Shown here one piece after another: positions 32,494-44,463 of a stretch of 64,000 bases of DNA (its first letter is position 1; each line of letters starts with the position of its first letter). The position numbers and the translations under genes are program-made. This stretch comes from Amoebophrya sp. A120 (Eukaryota; Sar; Dinophyceae; Syndiniales; Amoebophryaceae): positions 10,524,709-10,588,708 of the forward strand of contig CAJINV010000002.1 in assembly GCA_905178155.1 (NCBI GenBank). The letters are read 5' to 3'. A model generated the notes under the pieces. The model had not been told where the DNA came from. It ran no database searches and was given only the letters and a program-made list of their open reading frames with translations.

Positions 32494-34628
32494 GAACCTC
32501 TCGCAGCCTTTGCTTCGTGGAAAGATCCACTCTCCGGCTTCTGCTCTAGTGCGATGGAAAGCTCTTCGTTGCGCGAAGCACGAGGCTACGGTTCTTGGTT
32601 TCGTGTTCTAGCAAATAAACACAGTGCAAGTTGTGATGGTCTTCCTTTCAGAAATCTTCTTGTTTCATCTCATTCCTCAAACGGCGCTTCAAATTTCGCT
32701 GCGGCTTCGAGGGTCATGGTATAGCTTTAAGTACTTACTCGATCCACTAATACAGATTTTGCAATCAAGAAGATCAATGACGCCCTGACTTTTCGTGTTT
32801 GAATTCGATTCACTTGCTTTACATTTATCGACGCCGAGGTACCGTTTGCAAGAAAGTCAAAGTGACAAAGTCGACAAAGAGGTAGCTATCTATGTATAGC
32901 AATCAATACAATGCACGTAAATTATCTTTATTCTGCGCCTTTGTTCTTTGTCCCTGCGTCTTCTGTCGTCCAGGGATGTGCTTAGTACATTCGCTCAAAA
33001 AAAGTCTTTTGTGTCCTGTCCCGCCCAAGTGAAAAATGAATTTTGCTGATGTTTGCATCTATTTCTGGATCCTTGACTGCTTTTCGTACGACGAGGAAGA
33101 GGAACAGCAAGTAAACTTCTCTTCGCATTACGATGCAAATGCAATGACTGAGCCTAACAACGTAACCTTGCACCACCGTTGTAGCAGCAAGTGATATATG
33201 GGAATCACCTACCACGCAAAAGCGAAGAAGCAACGAGATTTGATTTTGGCCTTGCGCGAGGATCTAGATTTTAATTTCTTACGTGAAAATTTGAGGGTAA
33301 TTTGGAGTTCCAAGTTTTTCATTTTTTTGGAATCGCGTGTCTGTGCATTTCCTTAGAGCTGTGTGTCCGTGCACAGCTCTACCGAAACTTGCAAGATCTG
33401 GCGTACGTAATTTCGATTTGGAAGATCTTTTCCTCAGCCGTGTTACAGCGTCGCAACCATGAAGGCACCTCAAGTCTACTACGTAGGGAGGTGCACTTCA
33501 TCCGCTGCAGCAGTGTCACGCCTCAATTCCTTTAACGAAGTTCCTTCACGACACGCAGCGTTACGTCGGTAGGCTTAGGTTTTCGCAGGACGAGGAACCC
33601 ATACGATGGACATGGTGTCGCTTACGTACTCGCTACTAAAAATATGCGACAACGATCATGTAGCTACATCTTCAACTGCCTCCATTAATTCACGATGAAA
33701 GGATTTCATGCTTTGGCTGCTAACGAATGTGAACGAAAAGGCACGAGTACGAGCATGAGGAAAACAAACGAGACTATGTGAGATAACAAGCTGTACCAAA
33801 ATGCCGGCTCAATAAGCAGATTTACGATTGGGGCAACGGTCACAAAGAATCATCTGGTGGAACAATGAAGGTGCGGCGCACTTCAGAAACGAATCTGAGG
33901 GTGGAACCATCGAGCCAAAGCTTTTGAAGAGGACCTGCTGCGAGAGCCTTTTCACACGGAGGGACGAATGCACGTGTACTTCACCAGAGCTCCTCATGTA
34001 GTCGTATTGCAGAACTTATGTTTGCTCAACTAGCGGCCTGCACGTCATTTGCGTTGTGTCCTTCAACTGTTCTGCGATACCTTCAACTACAACTTCACGC
34101 AGCAGTATACATAATAAAATATCGTTCTCGTTCTCCTTCTATGCAATTGCAGAAGGCAACCTGCTCGGTGGATGCGCCCCGGCTCCAGTTGTCTGAGAGT
34201 GAGACTGAAGAGACGAACGAATAATAAATCCCTAGCCCGACTCAAAAAGGTGACTTGTGTCATGATGTAAGTACATCAGCACATGTGCGACTACAAAAAC
34301 AACTTCACAAAATGCTCAACGAGGTCACGTGAAGCCGCCGCAGCCGATGTCAATACTGTATTCTTTCACTCGACTCACTGACACTGAAATGCTGCGCCCA
34401 CAATAAAACATTGACTCGAGGGAGTGTATTGAACAAATAGCCCACTAGAAAGATATCTGGATAAGTAAGTAAGTTTTCTTCACTCGAGAAGCAAGATGGT
34501 CCACAACGGATAAAAAAGATCAAACCACATTCATTGCCGGTAGCACAGCGAACCGCGTACCACAACAGAATAACAACGCTAGATTCTTTCTTCAAGCAAA
34601 TTACCCCCTCGTGTCTCAAGACCTTGCC
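32494..34628. other. Gene-free stretch of about 2.1 kb
   Basis: AT-rich below 34.6 kb, with only short frames on both strands. GTAAGTA-type motifs occur near 32729 (minus), 34264 and 34463 (plus). No supported gene. Confidence 0.5.
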
Positions 34629-37463
34629 TCAGGCGTCGGCGCCCGAGCTCGCTGCGGCAGCCGCTTTGGACCAGCGATAGTCACGCCACGCGAGGTACTG
34701 TATGTTATCCAAGCGGTCGGGATCCTTGACCTGGATCCACAGGAGCAGGAGCACCACGAAGAAGCAAATCCCCCCGCACGCGATGAAGGTTCCTCCGATG
34801 ATGACGTTTTTGCTGCCCACCCAGTGTGCGGTTGTCAGCACGACGCGCTTCTTGATATCATGCTCATTCCCGGCCTGCTTTTTCAGATCCAACCGGTGGG
34901 CATAGAAGATGCGGAGCTGTGTGCCCTTCGGGATAGTACTGGTTGGCAGCGTAATCTTGCTATTCAGCTTGCGAAACTGCCAGTAACCCGCGATCCTGAA
35001 GGTAAACATGTTGTTCCCAGTGGTCGTCACCAGCATTTCATTCGTTTCAACATCAAGTATCTATCATCCTGATTAAAGTCCTCCAGCTAATGTTATTTTT
35101 GTGTTCGGATATAACACCAGCTTAGAATCGCGTGCTAGAGGAACTGACTACACCAGTAAGGTCTGGCACGTGCTTCTAACGCTCCGATTATAGTGCTGTA
35201 TGCAGTGATCGCAAAATTTCCTGCAGCCTCAAATTCAACTACATTCCCTGTCTACTTTCCCGCACAACAACATGATGAAAGAAAACAGTGCATACCTCTG
35301 CCAATTGAGCCAGTCCGAGTGCTCCAGCCCCCAGCCAGCGGGGTTCGGGAGCTTTGTGGTGCACGCAATGTTGGTGCCGGGCGTCAGCGGGTTAGGCACA
35401 CTGGTGGTGCTGTACTGGCAGGTCGCGCCGTTCGTTGCTGCCTCAAACTGGAAGTCCTTGTAGTTTGCGCAGTTCGGCGTTTTGTTGTCTGCCAGGTACT
35501 GCAGGGGCTGCAGCCGGAGCGGGTCGTCACTACAGACCGTGGGCGGGAAGTGGCGGAGCAGGTGCATGTCCAGAATCTTGTAGAACTCCTTGCCGTCCAA
35601 GTTGTTCACCAGGTCGAGCCCCGACAGGTCCTTGTCCTCGACCTGGTCCTTGGCCTTGTCGAATACCCGTTCCGGGTCGAGATTCCGCTTGGCGTAGGAA
35701 AAATCCGCGTCAAACGCGACGGTTTCCGGCTTGGCGTCCGCCGTGCCGAGCGGGACACTGTTCCCCGCCACGGAGGCGTCCGGGACGGTCAGAACCATGG
35801 TGTCGAGCCCGTCCTCGGTTGCCATCTTGGCCGCGATATGGATGCGTCAGGTTTGAAATCGTCAAAGTTGAAATAGATTTGTAATGCATAAAATGGATAC
35901 CAGTTGTAACACAGTTTCTAAGTGGCGCATGACAAATTTGGGTAGAGCCGAGACCCAGTTTGTCATGCTGTTTGGGTAAGGAAGACGCGTTTTGTCATGC
36001 TATTTTAGCAGCTTAGTTGCTACCCCTATACAGGCTTACAATCTGCCTCACTTGCCTACTCTGCAAGACAAGCACTTTGTGGGCTGCATTTTATGCATGG
36101 CAAATCATTTCAACTTTGACGATTTCAATTCTGACACGCCCATACGCGAACCCGCAGGGGTAGTACACGCGGTTGTCGGTGACCGGCGGCGGCCATTGCC
36201 CGCTCGGCCCGGACTTGCACACGCTGCTCTCGTCGTTGTTGCCGTCCTTGATGCACTGCTTCGACAAGCTGCTCCACCACATGTAGCACCCGCTGGAGTC
36301 CTTGGACAGCTCAAACGGGTACCACAGCGCGTACGCAGCGGACTCCCACGACTCGGTGCCCAGCATGAACACGGCGTTGGATTCTGCGACGCAATCCGTC
36401 CGCGGTTTCTGGTACGCCATGCAAGATCCCGTCCGCACTTGCTTCGCGGACATCGCGTTCTCGGACCCACGTATAAAGCCCCTGTGTCCCTGGTAAACGC
36501 CATCGAGCTCGTAATACCTGTTCAGTGTTGTATATTTGTTCACATGATCACACGTCTTCCGGGTTGAGCTCGCTGCTTGTGCTTCTTCTTTCCGGTGTGA
36601 ACTAGTCATGCGTGCTCAACATCCTGATCTGACAATTTCGATCTGTCGCTTTCGGTTAGTCTAGCTACAGTGCCACCTTGTGTTGACTTCGTTTCCGCAT
36701 TTTTGACGATCATATAGAAATCTCGACTATTTCAGTAGTACTCAACCAGCGGTTCATTACAGTAGCAGCGGGCCCTCCATATCTTCCGTGGTCGTGAAGG
36801 TGATGCTTTCGAGCATCCTGGCTGTGCCCAAGGTGGCGGAGGTGCTGTCTACGCACGTCCGCTGAACATTTTCGGCACCGTCCACCGTGGTCTCGACGTC
36901 GTTATTGCCGTAGTCGTCACACCCAATATTGGGCTTTAGCTCGATGGAAATCTCGGTTATTCCCGCGGCGCCAGAGAAGTAAAGGGAGCCGAAAATCAGC
37001 ATCGTCAGTGTGTAGAAAACGAAAATGACCAGCAGCGTCTTGGGGGTGCACAGCGGGGCCCAGTTCCAGGGTTGCGCCTTACCTTTTTCCGAGAGTTTTT
37101 TGGTGGAAACCTTGCCCATACCCTCGGCAAGGATCACGCTCGCCGTTTTGCTCTTGCGCCCGTTCTATCAACTGTAAAAGTGTCTGGGTCTGGAAGAATT
37201 CATGTTTGTCATGCTTGTCTGGCATGACTCTTACATCTGTCATGCACGTTACCCAAGAGCTCCGTTTTTCTGTGATGCAGAAGCGCGGTTTGTCATGCAG
37301 AATAGGCAACACCTAGGAGCTCAGAAACTTGTCATGCTGAGCCAGCATTTGTAGCCTCATCATGAGACGCCACCCAGCATCACAAGTTTCCAGACCCAGA
37401 CATTTTTACTTTTGATACGTTCAAGACGGCGGAGCTCGGGATGGAAGACGAAGCGGATGCCAT
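34629..37463 (-). CDS. CDC50/LEM3-family protein, subunit of P4-ATPase lipid flippases
   Basis: Beta subunit that escorts and supports phospholipid flippases in ER, Golgi and plasma membrane. Start ATG of MASASSSIPSS (37463). Cytosolic N-term, then TM1 in PKTLLVIFVFYTLTMLIFGSLYF, followed by ITEISIEL and a Cys-containing lumenal domain. Family motifs: YYELDGVYQGHRGFIRG, YPCGFA, FRKLNSKI, VVLTTAHWVGSKN, then TM2 (IIGGTFIACGGICFFVVLLLLW). Introns: 36760-36518 (GT-AG, phase 2, LLL-YYELD) and about 35295-35061 (boundaries noncanonical: GTATGC or TATGCA donor, GATGATAG acceptor). Two TIR elements also interrupt it, at 37166-37417 and 35837-36144; their exact removal gives VLNGRKSK and YPCGFAAKMATED. 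Codons open and protein-like also precede the ATG back to a TTTCATGCAG acceptor (about 37518), so an upstream exon is possible. Confidence 0.85.
35837..36144. mobile_element. Introner-like TIR element B (308 bp) in the CDC50 gene
   Basis: Ends TATGG / CCATA, with an imperfect outer TIR and a near-perfect inner one (TTGAAATCGTCAAAGTTGAA, extending to ATGCATAAAATG). Perfect 5-bp duplication CGCGA at 35832-35836 and 36145-36149. It carries internal TTTGTCATGC copies (about 35957 and 35991, inverse near 35927). Removal of element plus one CGCGA gives GGG TTC GCG GCC AAG on the coding strand. A GT donor exists (TTCGC/GTATGG), but the matching acceptor would end in GC, not AG. Confidence 0.85.
37166..37417. 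mobile_element. Introner-like TIR element C (252 bp) in the CDC50 gene
   Basis: Starts TATCAACTGTAAAAGTGTCT and ends with the inverse (AGACATTTTTACTTTTGATA); the TIR core is GTCTGGGTCTGGAA. Perfect 5-bp duplication CGTTC at 37161-37165 and 37418-37422. Many TTTGTCATGC-like copies lie inside. Exact removal gives TTG AAC GGG CGC. A GT-AG splice is also possible (TTGAAC/GTATCA ... TTGATAG/AACGGG) and would add one codon, still in frame. Very similar to element F. Confidence 0.9.
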
Positions 37464-37559
37464 TTTCGTGGGGACCCCCTGGTCCTTGTCACACGTCACG
37501 GATTCCGCTGGAACAACCTGCATGAAAGAGCATAAAATGGTTGCAGGTCAAGATGTTGT

Positions 37560-39171
37560 AAAATAAAAATTTTCCCTCTACTAAACCGATTCGCTTCATC
37601 AGATGGCTGCACTACACTGGTACAAAAGCAATGGGATAAAAATTGTGTTTAGAACAGGGAGGTACTGTACGGCGGCCGTGCGACAGGTCGCGGAATCGGA
37701 ACGTTGTGGTGACTCCAGCTATCCAACAAAAAAAGTGCGCCAATGCACTTCAATGTAAAAGTAAACGTGTCGTGAAGAAGATGCATTAGACGCTCACTCT
37801 CAGTGTGAGGGATATATGTCCCGTACTATTGTTTCCGCATCACAAGTTTTCTGTAGTACGGGTTATATGCTCGTTGTACATACAAGCGTGTGCAGTAGCG
37901 CACTCTTTTCCTTGGATACTCTCTCGTCTCCGAGTAGCAGCAATCTGCTGCTGCAGTTCTTGCCCGAGAAAAGAACCGGGTGAACAAGCTCGTCCACAGG
38001 AAGAACCGAGGCAGTGGCAGCTTTCTCAGCACCGGTAATTCTGTCAGATTTTTCCAGCTCCGCGCAGTGTAGTCGACCCATCCGAACGGGTGGAATTACA
38101 AGATAGCAGCTGGACGGAGCCCTGCCCAAATCTCCGACGCGCTGCAACGACAGCAGCTACACCGATGACACACGAAGATTCTTGCAATGTCATCATTATG
38201 AAAATCGTATCCAAATCGTGAACCTCTATTGGCACAAAAATGGAGACTTCCTTCACATATTTCTTATTCATTCCGAAAAAAAAACTGCAGATAATACGAA
38301 GAATGTCGGCACCTTAGAACCACTCTATTCTGAATGTGCTGCGGCAGAGACTACAGACGCAGACACTCGCTTCTATTCAGAAAAACAGATGAAAAAAGGC
38401 CTTGCACGTGAAACGCAAAGGCACGTCCCTGCTCATCTCACACAAAAACGACAGACCAAACGAATCAAATGCGTCGTGGAGTCAACGAAAACCAAAAAAA
38501 AAGCAACAACGCATTAATAAATAAGCATGCGCGCAATTGCGCTGGTGATAGCGCCACACATACTGCTTTGTGCGTTTGGACACACTAGACACCAGTGGGG
38601 TAAACGCAAACCTATGTGTAATCACCCATGCGATAATAAAAAAACACAATACTACACTGCAGCGAGATGAAGGTCAGGAGGGTGGATCGCGATCGCCTCC
38701 CCTTCATTTAATGGAGAATAAGAGCATCTTGAAAAATAAGGCACCGCGCAGTTGTTTCCTTGAGTTCGTTCCGGTTCGAGATAAGAAGTTGTTGGTCTGA
38801 TACAATTTTATGTACCGCGATCGTAGGTGTATTAAGCACTTTTCCTCGGTGTAGTCGATACAGGTCTATCTGTGCTCCCTCTCTTCAGCGTGGAAAATGT
38901 AATAAATCGGTATGATGACGATTCCATCTATCATAAAGAATGACATACCGTGACCATTTCCATGATTATTATTTCGAAATTCTCCAAAATCTATTGTCCA
39001 TATTTATTAGATGACCTTTAGCCATCTGCTTCTCCGCGGCAGTGATGCCAAGAAACTACATGGTTTCGCTTTTCAATGTTCCACACTTGTGTAAGTAAAG
39101 TATTTCTTGAACCGCACGCATGATACCGAACAAGGAAGTACATTTCTGCACGTCGTCTACTTGATCTTTTT
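37560..39171. other. Spacer with one coding-like stretch
   Basis: A minus-strand frame at about 37925-38147 (GRLHCAELEKSDRITGAEKA...HPVLFSGKNC) looks protein-like and ends at a possible donor GAGA/GTATCC that could splice in phase 0 to the CDC50 upstream stretch at 37518. This is too weak to call a gene. The rest is AT-rich and empty. GTAAGTA occurs near 39095. Confidence 0.3.
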
Positions 39172-42100
39172 TCACTTTGCCTTCCGCACGTTGAGCATAC
39201 TCCCACTGAGACCCGCGTCTCCGATGGTCGTGTCCAGTCCGATGTCCTTCCTGGCGGACTTTGGTGGCATTGCAGTGAAGAGGTCCACGCTCTCGATTCC
39301 CATTTTAGAAAGATGCGCGGCGGCCTGCAATGCGTGCGACACCGGATCCGTTTTCAAAAACAGCACGGGGTCGGACCGCTTGCCGTCCAATAGGCGGAAG
39401 GACATTTTTGCCAACGTGGCCGGATCCGTGCCCGCCGCCGGGGCGGGTGGCATCGCGGGTACATCTTCCTCCGCTGCGGCCGCTTGCTCTGCTGTGGTCT
39501 CGCCGGTGGAGCCGAATGCCGCGGTGCTGCTACTCGCCCCCGTTTCGCCGCCCTGCGTGAGACCCCCGGCGGACCGCGGCCTCTTGCTCATCGGCTCGTC
39601 CCCGTGCGCCGGCCGGGAGCCCCCGCTAGTACCACCGGTCAGGTCAATGGTCCCGCCCCCGCTCGCGGCAGCCAGGTCGCCGGTCCCGTTTGCACCGGAC
39701 GTAGAGGTCGCGCCTGTCGCGGAAGAGGAGGAAGAAACCGCCCGGGAGCTGGAGCCCGGCTGCTGCGGCCTCAGCTTGTCGGCATGTTTCTCAAGGAAGG
39801 CAGTGATCTTCTCCATCGCCACCACAGACGAGTTCTTCGGGTTGTGCGGGTCCATCCACTTTTTGCCCTCCCAGAACTCCACGGCCATTCGCGTGCGCGG
39901 ATCCACAAAACAAATGTACGGCAGCGATTTCACGTTGTAGTACCTGAGATGAGTAAGAGTCGATTTCAAAAAATTGCAGACGAAAACGTAGTTACGACGC
40001 GGTCTATAATCTCTATGAATGTAGACAACTACGCGACCTCGTTTGTTCGTTACAGCTACGACTGCGCACGAGCATATGGTGCAAAAGGATGAGGATAAAG
40101 AGGGAGGAAGATGACTTTTAACAAAGTGCAGAAATACTGCGAGAAAGTGCTCCCCTGTTCGGACACGTCATCGCGCTGCCAGAAGACGAAATTCGATGTC
40201 ACCGTATCCTTCACAAGTTCGTGAAAATATCACGAAGAAAAGCGCCAGCGCATTCATGGAACTAATCAATGCGGTACAAATGAAAAACCCACTTGGAAAT
40301 TTTGGCACGCAAGACCGTAGCATGTTACTTCTGTTCATGTCGTGATTAGTATCTTTTGTGTATTGGTTTTTAGTTTCACATTGCAAATAGGTTGAATGCA
40401 CGCTTTTTTTCTCTATGATAGGTTCCAAACGTCTCGATTCAACTGGCTACTGGGAAATTCCTGGTCCTGAATGTTCACCAGAATATACTTGTTCTCCTCC
40501 ATAGCGCGCGTGTGCGCGATCGCAAATGCCCCGGACTGTAATGGTATTGAATTAAATGCCTTTATTTCATACAATATAGATGTCGACCGTTGCAGTGGTC
40601 ACACAGAAAATAAAACGTCGAGTAGTTGAGCTACTGCTTCAATATCTAGGTGACAGCGGTAATCTTTCCACCGCCACCGGATGAACCAAAGATGCAACTA
40701 TAAGCACAAATACAACAAACCTCGTTGTAATCAGGCACTTGGAATATCTTGTTGAGATGCTTCACTCTGTCGTTCGCTTCAGTCGCGGCTCCCTGTTTTT
40801 TATCCTTGCTTGCATCCCACCACGCGGACCGCTGCAGGTACTTTCTGTGATCTTCCTGCAGCTGCTTTTCTTGCGCTCTGTTAGTGGAAATGAAATTTTT
40901 AGGTGTCGATGTTGACACAGTAAAGATACAGGTGTATCTTGCCGACGTGTAAAAACACAAACTAGTAGTGTGATCTAGCCCACTTCTCCACGACGCCGTC
41001 ATCAATGGGGACAGGGCGCAGTAGAAGTACTGCTTCCTTGTCATCGAACAAAACATGAAATCAAATAGGATCTTTTTCTTTTATACTTTTTCTCGCTTGC
41101 CGACGGGCCCTGAATCATTTGGTCATCAAAGGCCGCGATGGCAGCGCGGACCTCTTCATCGATGGGCGCCGCGCCCGTGTCGCCGCCGCCCGGCGGAGGC
41201 CGCCCGCTCCCGTCCGGCCCGGCGCCGCCGGTGGATGCTGCATTGGGCATGTTGTCCAGGTTATCCCAGAGAAAAAAGCTGGCAGGGCATATTTGTAATG
41301 CAAAAATAGATACACAGAAAAATCTGTCATGGGCGGCCTCCTAGCATGCTGCTTCGGATATGCAGTACAGATTTTTTTGTGTATTTATTTTTGCATCACA
41401 AATATGCCCTGCCAGCTTTTTTCTGTGTGATACAGGTACAGTGCGACGGCGGTCTCCAGATCCCACACCTGTCCGGACATCTCGAGAAAATGCCGCGCTT
41501 GCATCATGTCTTCGCACCCGGTGGTGCTCATGAAGGTCGCGATCGTAAGCTGCTCCTCGTCCGACATGTTGACTCCTGCTTGTTCTTGCACTTCTTCTTG
41601 CACCGGGGGTACTTCTGCGTGTGGCGTTTCTGGTGCAACAGGAAAAACCCTCGACGACAGGCGCTGCGTAGTTACATGAGCCGACGTCGGCCGCGAAATA
41701 GGATTGAAAACCCTGCTGCTCTCGCGCACCGCTGGGCCACCTGAAGGGCCTCTGGCTACCTCGTTGAAATCCTCCTGGTTGGAGCTGCTTTTGCTGGCGG
41801 CTGCGGCTCCCCCACCTTGCAAGAAATGCGCGGGTGAAACAGAGGTACTAATACGTTCTTGCGGTGTGGACGTGCTCCGGATCTTGTCAGGACTGGTGCT
41901 AGAGATCGAAAGTGCTGACGCAAACAGGAACGGCGACGTGCTTGGGAAAGGGAATGTAGATGTTGGCGAACTAGAATTAGATCTCAAAAAGTCGTAGTTT
42001 TGGTTTTCCTCTGTGTCTGGTGGTTTCGTCAAAAAATACAACGCTGCGTCCTCTCGTGCTGCTGTTCGTGGAGAGCTCGTGATCAAAAAGGAACGTTTTT

Positions 42101-42509
42101 CGAGGAAAGCTATGTTGTTCAGAACTGCCAAAAAGAACGCGATCAATTCAAAAACGGCGAGAGCTAAAAAAATTTGGTCCAAAAAAAGCGGCTTTGGAAA
42201 ATGCGCTTTCGATTTGGATGATGAGAAAAGCCAGCGACAAAGTTTGCTGGACTTTGCAATGAGTCGACTACGCTTCTCGTGGAGATGTTTATTGTGCTTT
42301 TTGTCAAAAGGAGGGCTTTCTTTGCTGGAACTTCTACTTCTCAGACACGAGCTTTGCAATTGTTGAAAAAAAAGCTTGCTAAATTTCTGCGTCTTGTTTT
42401 CTTTGTCGGCATAATTCTCCAAGAAGGCGATCAGGTCTTGACAAGAGGAATCGATGAACTGCGAAAAACTTGAAAAATTGCGGTCCATTGATTTCTTTTT
42501 CGATCCCAT
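39172..42509 (-). CDS. UBA-UAS-UBX protein (UBXN7/Ubx5-like Cdc48/p97 cofactor), multi-exon
   Basis: Adaptor linking ubiquitylated substrates to the Cdc48/p97 ATPase. UBA: EEQLTIATFMSTTGCEDMMQ to TAVALYLDNMP, completed only after removing element D. UAS: SGAFAIAHTRAMEENKYILV, SSQLNRDVWN, ELVKDTVTSNFVFWQRDD, YYNVKSLPYICFVDPRT. UBX at the end: LAKMSFRLLDGKRSDPVLFL to GDAGLSGSMLNVR. Before it, a GTIDLTGG stretch and an NLS-like MSKRPRS. Exons: to 41433; 41261-41087; 40877-40721; 40535 to about 40422; about 40220-40138; 39943-39172. GT-AG junctions occur at 41086/40878, 40720/40536 (GTTTGT donor) and 40137/39944; the 40421-40221 gap holds element H and lacks usable GT-AG. UBX cofactors normally start near the UBA; here ATG MSDEEQLT (about 41566) would do, but the frame is open another 310 AT-rich, Ser-rich codons to 42509. 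Confidence 0.8.
40228..40420. mobile_element. Introner-like TIR element H (about 193 bp) in the UAS exon
   Basis: Ends TATCACGAAGAAAAGCG and the inverse TATCATAGAGAAAAAAAGCG, with GCATTC further in on both sides. It separates the two halves of the UAS motif (LNRDVWN and ELVKDTV), so it must be removed. Flanking 5-mers differ (GAAAA, GGTTC). The in-frame junction AAC/GAA implies an intron that begins CT and ends AC on the coding strand. Confidence 0.55.
41262..41432. mobile_element. Introner-like TIR element D (171 bp) in the UBA exon
   Basis: TIRs of about 46 bp with few differences: TATCCCAGAGAAAAAAGCTG / TATCACACAGAAAAAAGCTG, continuing GCAGGGCATATTTG. Perfect 5-bp duplication CAGGT (41257-41261, 41433-41437). 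Removal of element plus one CAGGT gives CTG TAC CTG GAC AAC and completes the UBA domain. No cut within the duplication yields GT-AG. Confidence 0.9.
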
Positions 42510-44463
42510 CTTGCCAGATTGAGATTCTGCGTTCGTTCTTTCTAACGTTCACAAAATAGTTATCCAAAGATAGAGCTTGATGCTTGTTTTCTCCTTAGCG
42601 GACGTATATCAGTTATGGTTTTGTCTTTCCAAAAATCATATAAACATAAGTACGCTTGGCTTCGTTTGGATTCACTTTCAGTTGCTAAATCCAGTCAGCG
42701 TCAATTGGAGCGATCTTCCTTTTCTTTCTCGATTCCAAAAAAGGCTTGTTAGTTTTGGTCTTCGTTGCTACTACAGGAAGAACTATTTTTTATGTTGTAG
42801 CCTTGTTCTAATCCTAGGCCTCGGTGTAAAAAATCAGTGTTCCAAGAAAATACAAATAGAGTGCTGACGATTATAATTCGAAAAGCTTGAGAAGTGTGGA
42901 CGATATTAGGCTATCGCCTCTTTTTCTTAGCTAACACTTATAATGTCGGTATCGGCTGCGAGTATTGATTTTTGATGATTCGCAATCGGTTGATGGATGA
43001 TGTTTCAGAGATAGAATTAGCACAACATCTACATCCCAGCGTTAACGTCGCCTGTCCTAGCTCCCTTGTAGAAGTAGATTTTGAACTTTTCAAGCGTAAT
43101 TAGTTATGATTACTCTTACTTTTTACACCTAGTAGTAGTACTGACATCCATTTCCATGCTAGTAATGCCAGAGGACATAATATCTTGGTTTTGCAACGCA
43201 ATACTGACTACGACCTTGAGGCCACTACTTATCGAGCACTTTCTTGCCACCACGACCTTGGCATTGCTACGTCACTTGGCCTGAAATCATCAGGCAGTGA
43301 AGAAAGGAATAATGACGTTTTTGATCCGATGTTTTGCTCGCTCTTTTCCATCCAAAAAAAAAATCATGATCATGCATCATTATCATCTCTCCCGTGCGAA
43401 AAAAAAAAACGAGCTCAGCTCTGTGGTCGTGTTGTACTTGGGAGATCCAAAATCGTTGGTTCATGAGGAAGCCAGGTCGCGCTTGATCTCGCCTTTCATC
43501 ACTGGCAGCCACGCAAAGATGCTTCCCGAACAACGTCCCTGGCGACGCGTGATACGGATCGCGTACCATTTAATGCGTTGCTAGCGTCGCGAACGCACCT
43601 GGTGGAGCGCATGGCGTGAAGTCCGGAGATGGCAGCCAGTGGCATTTCCCGTAAAAAAACGTTCGATTTTAGCAAACAAACCTGTAATCCGTTATTCGAC
43701 GCATGTGAAGACCACGGCCAGAACGCCGGTTGCTCCTCTGTCACGACTTTGATTTCTCTGCAACTCGGTTCAGTACATTTACAGCCACAGGATTTATCGA
43801 AGCTGAAGACGCAGATCGATGCGGATCTGAAAACTACAAAAGAGGTGCTGCTAAAAGGTGCTCGAACAAATGTACACCACGGCAAGGATTGATAAATACT
43901 GATGCCCTCGTCGGCTAAAAAAAGTATTCACGAACCAGGTGGACTCCCATCCATGTAATAGATAAATGTCTTTTTTAGGTTGACACTGGCTCTGCATTGA
44001 TTAGGTTGATCTTGATTATAAGTCTCGTGGATACAAAAAAAGGTAGCAACAAAAATAAGCACTGTCATTGAAGCAAATTCTATCTTTCAGATTGAGTGAC
44101 CGAGACACAAAAAATGATGCAGCAGACACACAAGTGCGCGCCAAATACGCTTAAGTGTGCCAATGTCAATGCGAGACAGCACGAAGCTCAAATTAGTAGC
44201 TATAAAACATTCGCAAACAAATCGATACTACTTACAGAGCAAAGATTATCAATCAATCTATACTCTGCAGGTGCGAGTATGAAGACGAACTTTACCTCCC
44301 AGCTCACGTAGCGAGATGGAATACGTTTTTCGTCTCAGGTTGAAAAAACGAAGCAAAACCGGTCCCGAAAATCTTCATCAGTATCTATTCTCACAAGCGT
44401 CTACTCTTCTGCGCAAAAACAGCTGCAGGAAGTTGCTTTTCCTTCACATAGGTAAATCCCGAA
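42510..44463. other. AT-rich stretch with ambiguous small frames
   Basis: No firm gene. At 43499-43885 (minus, 128 codons) and 43629-43892 (plus, 87 codons: MAASGISRKKTFDFSKQTCN...) both strands give protein-like frames over the same bases; a minus-strand donor CAG/GTTTGT and acceptor TCCACCAG could also split the former. I cannot decide between them. The remainder is empty. Confidence 0.3.
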
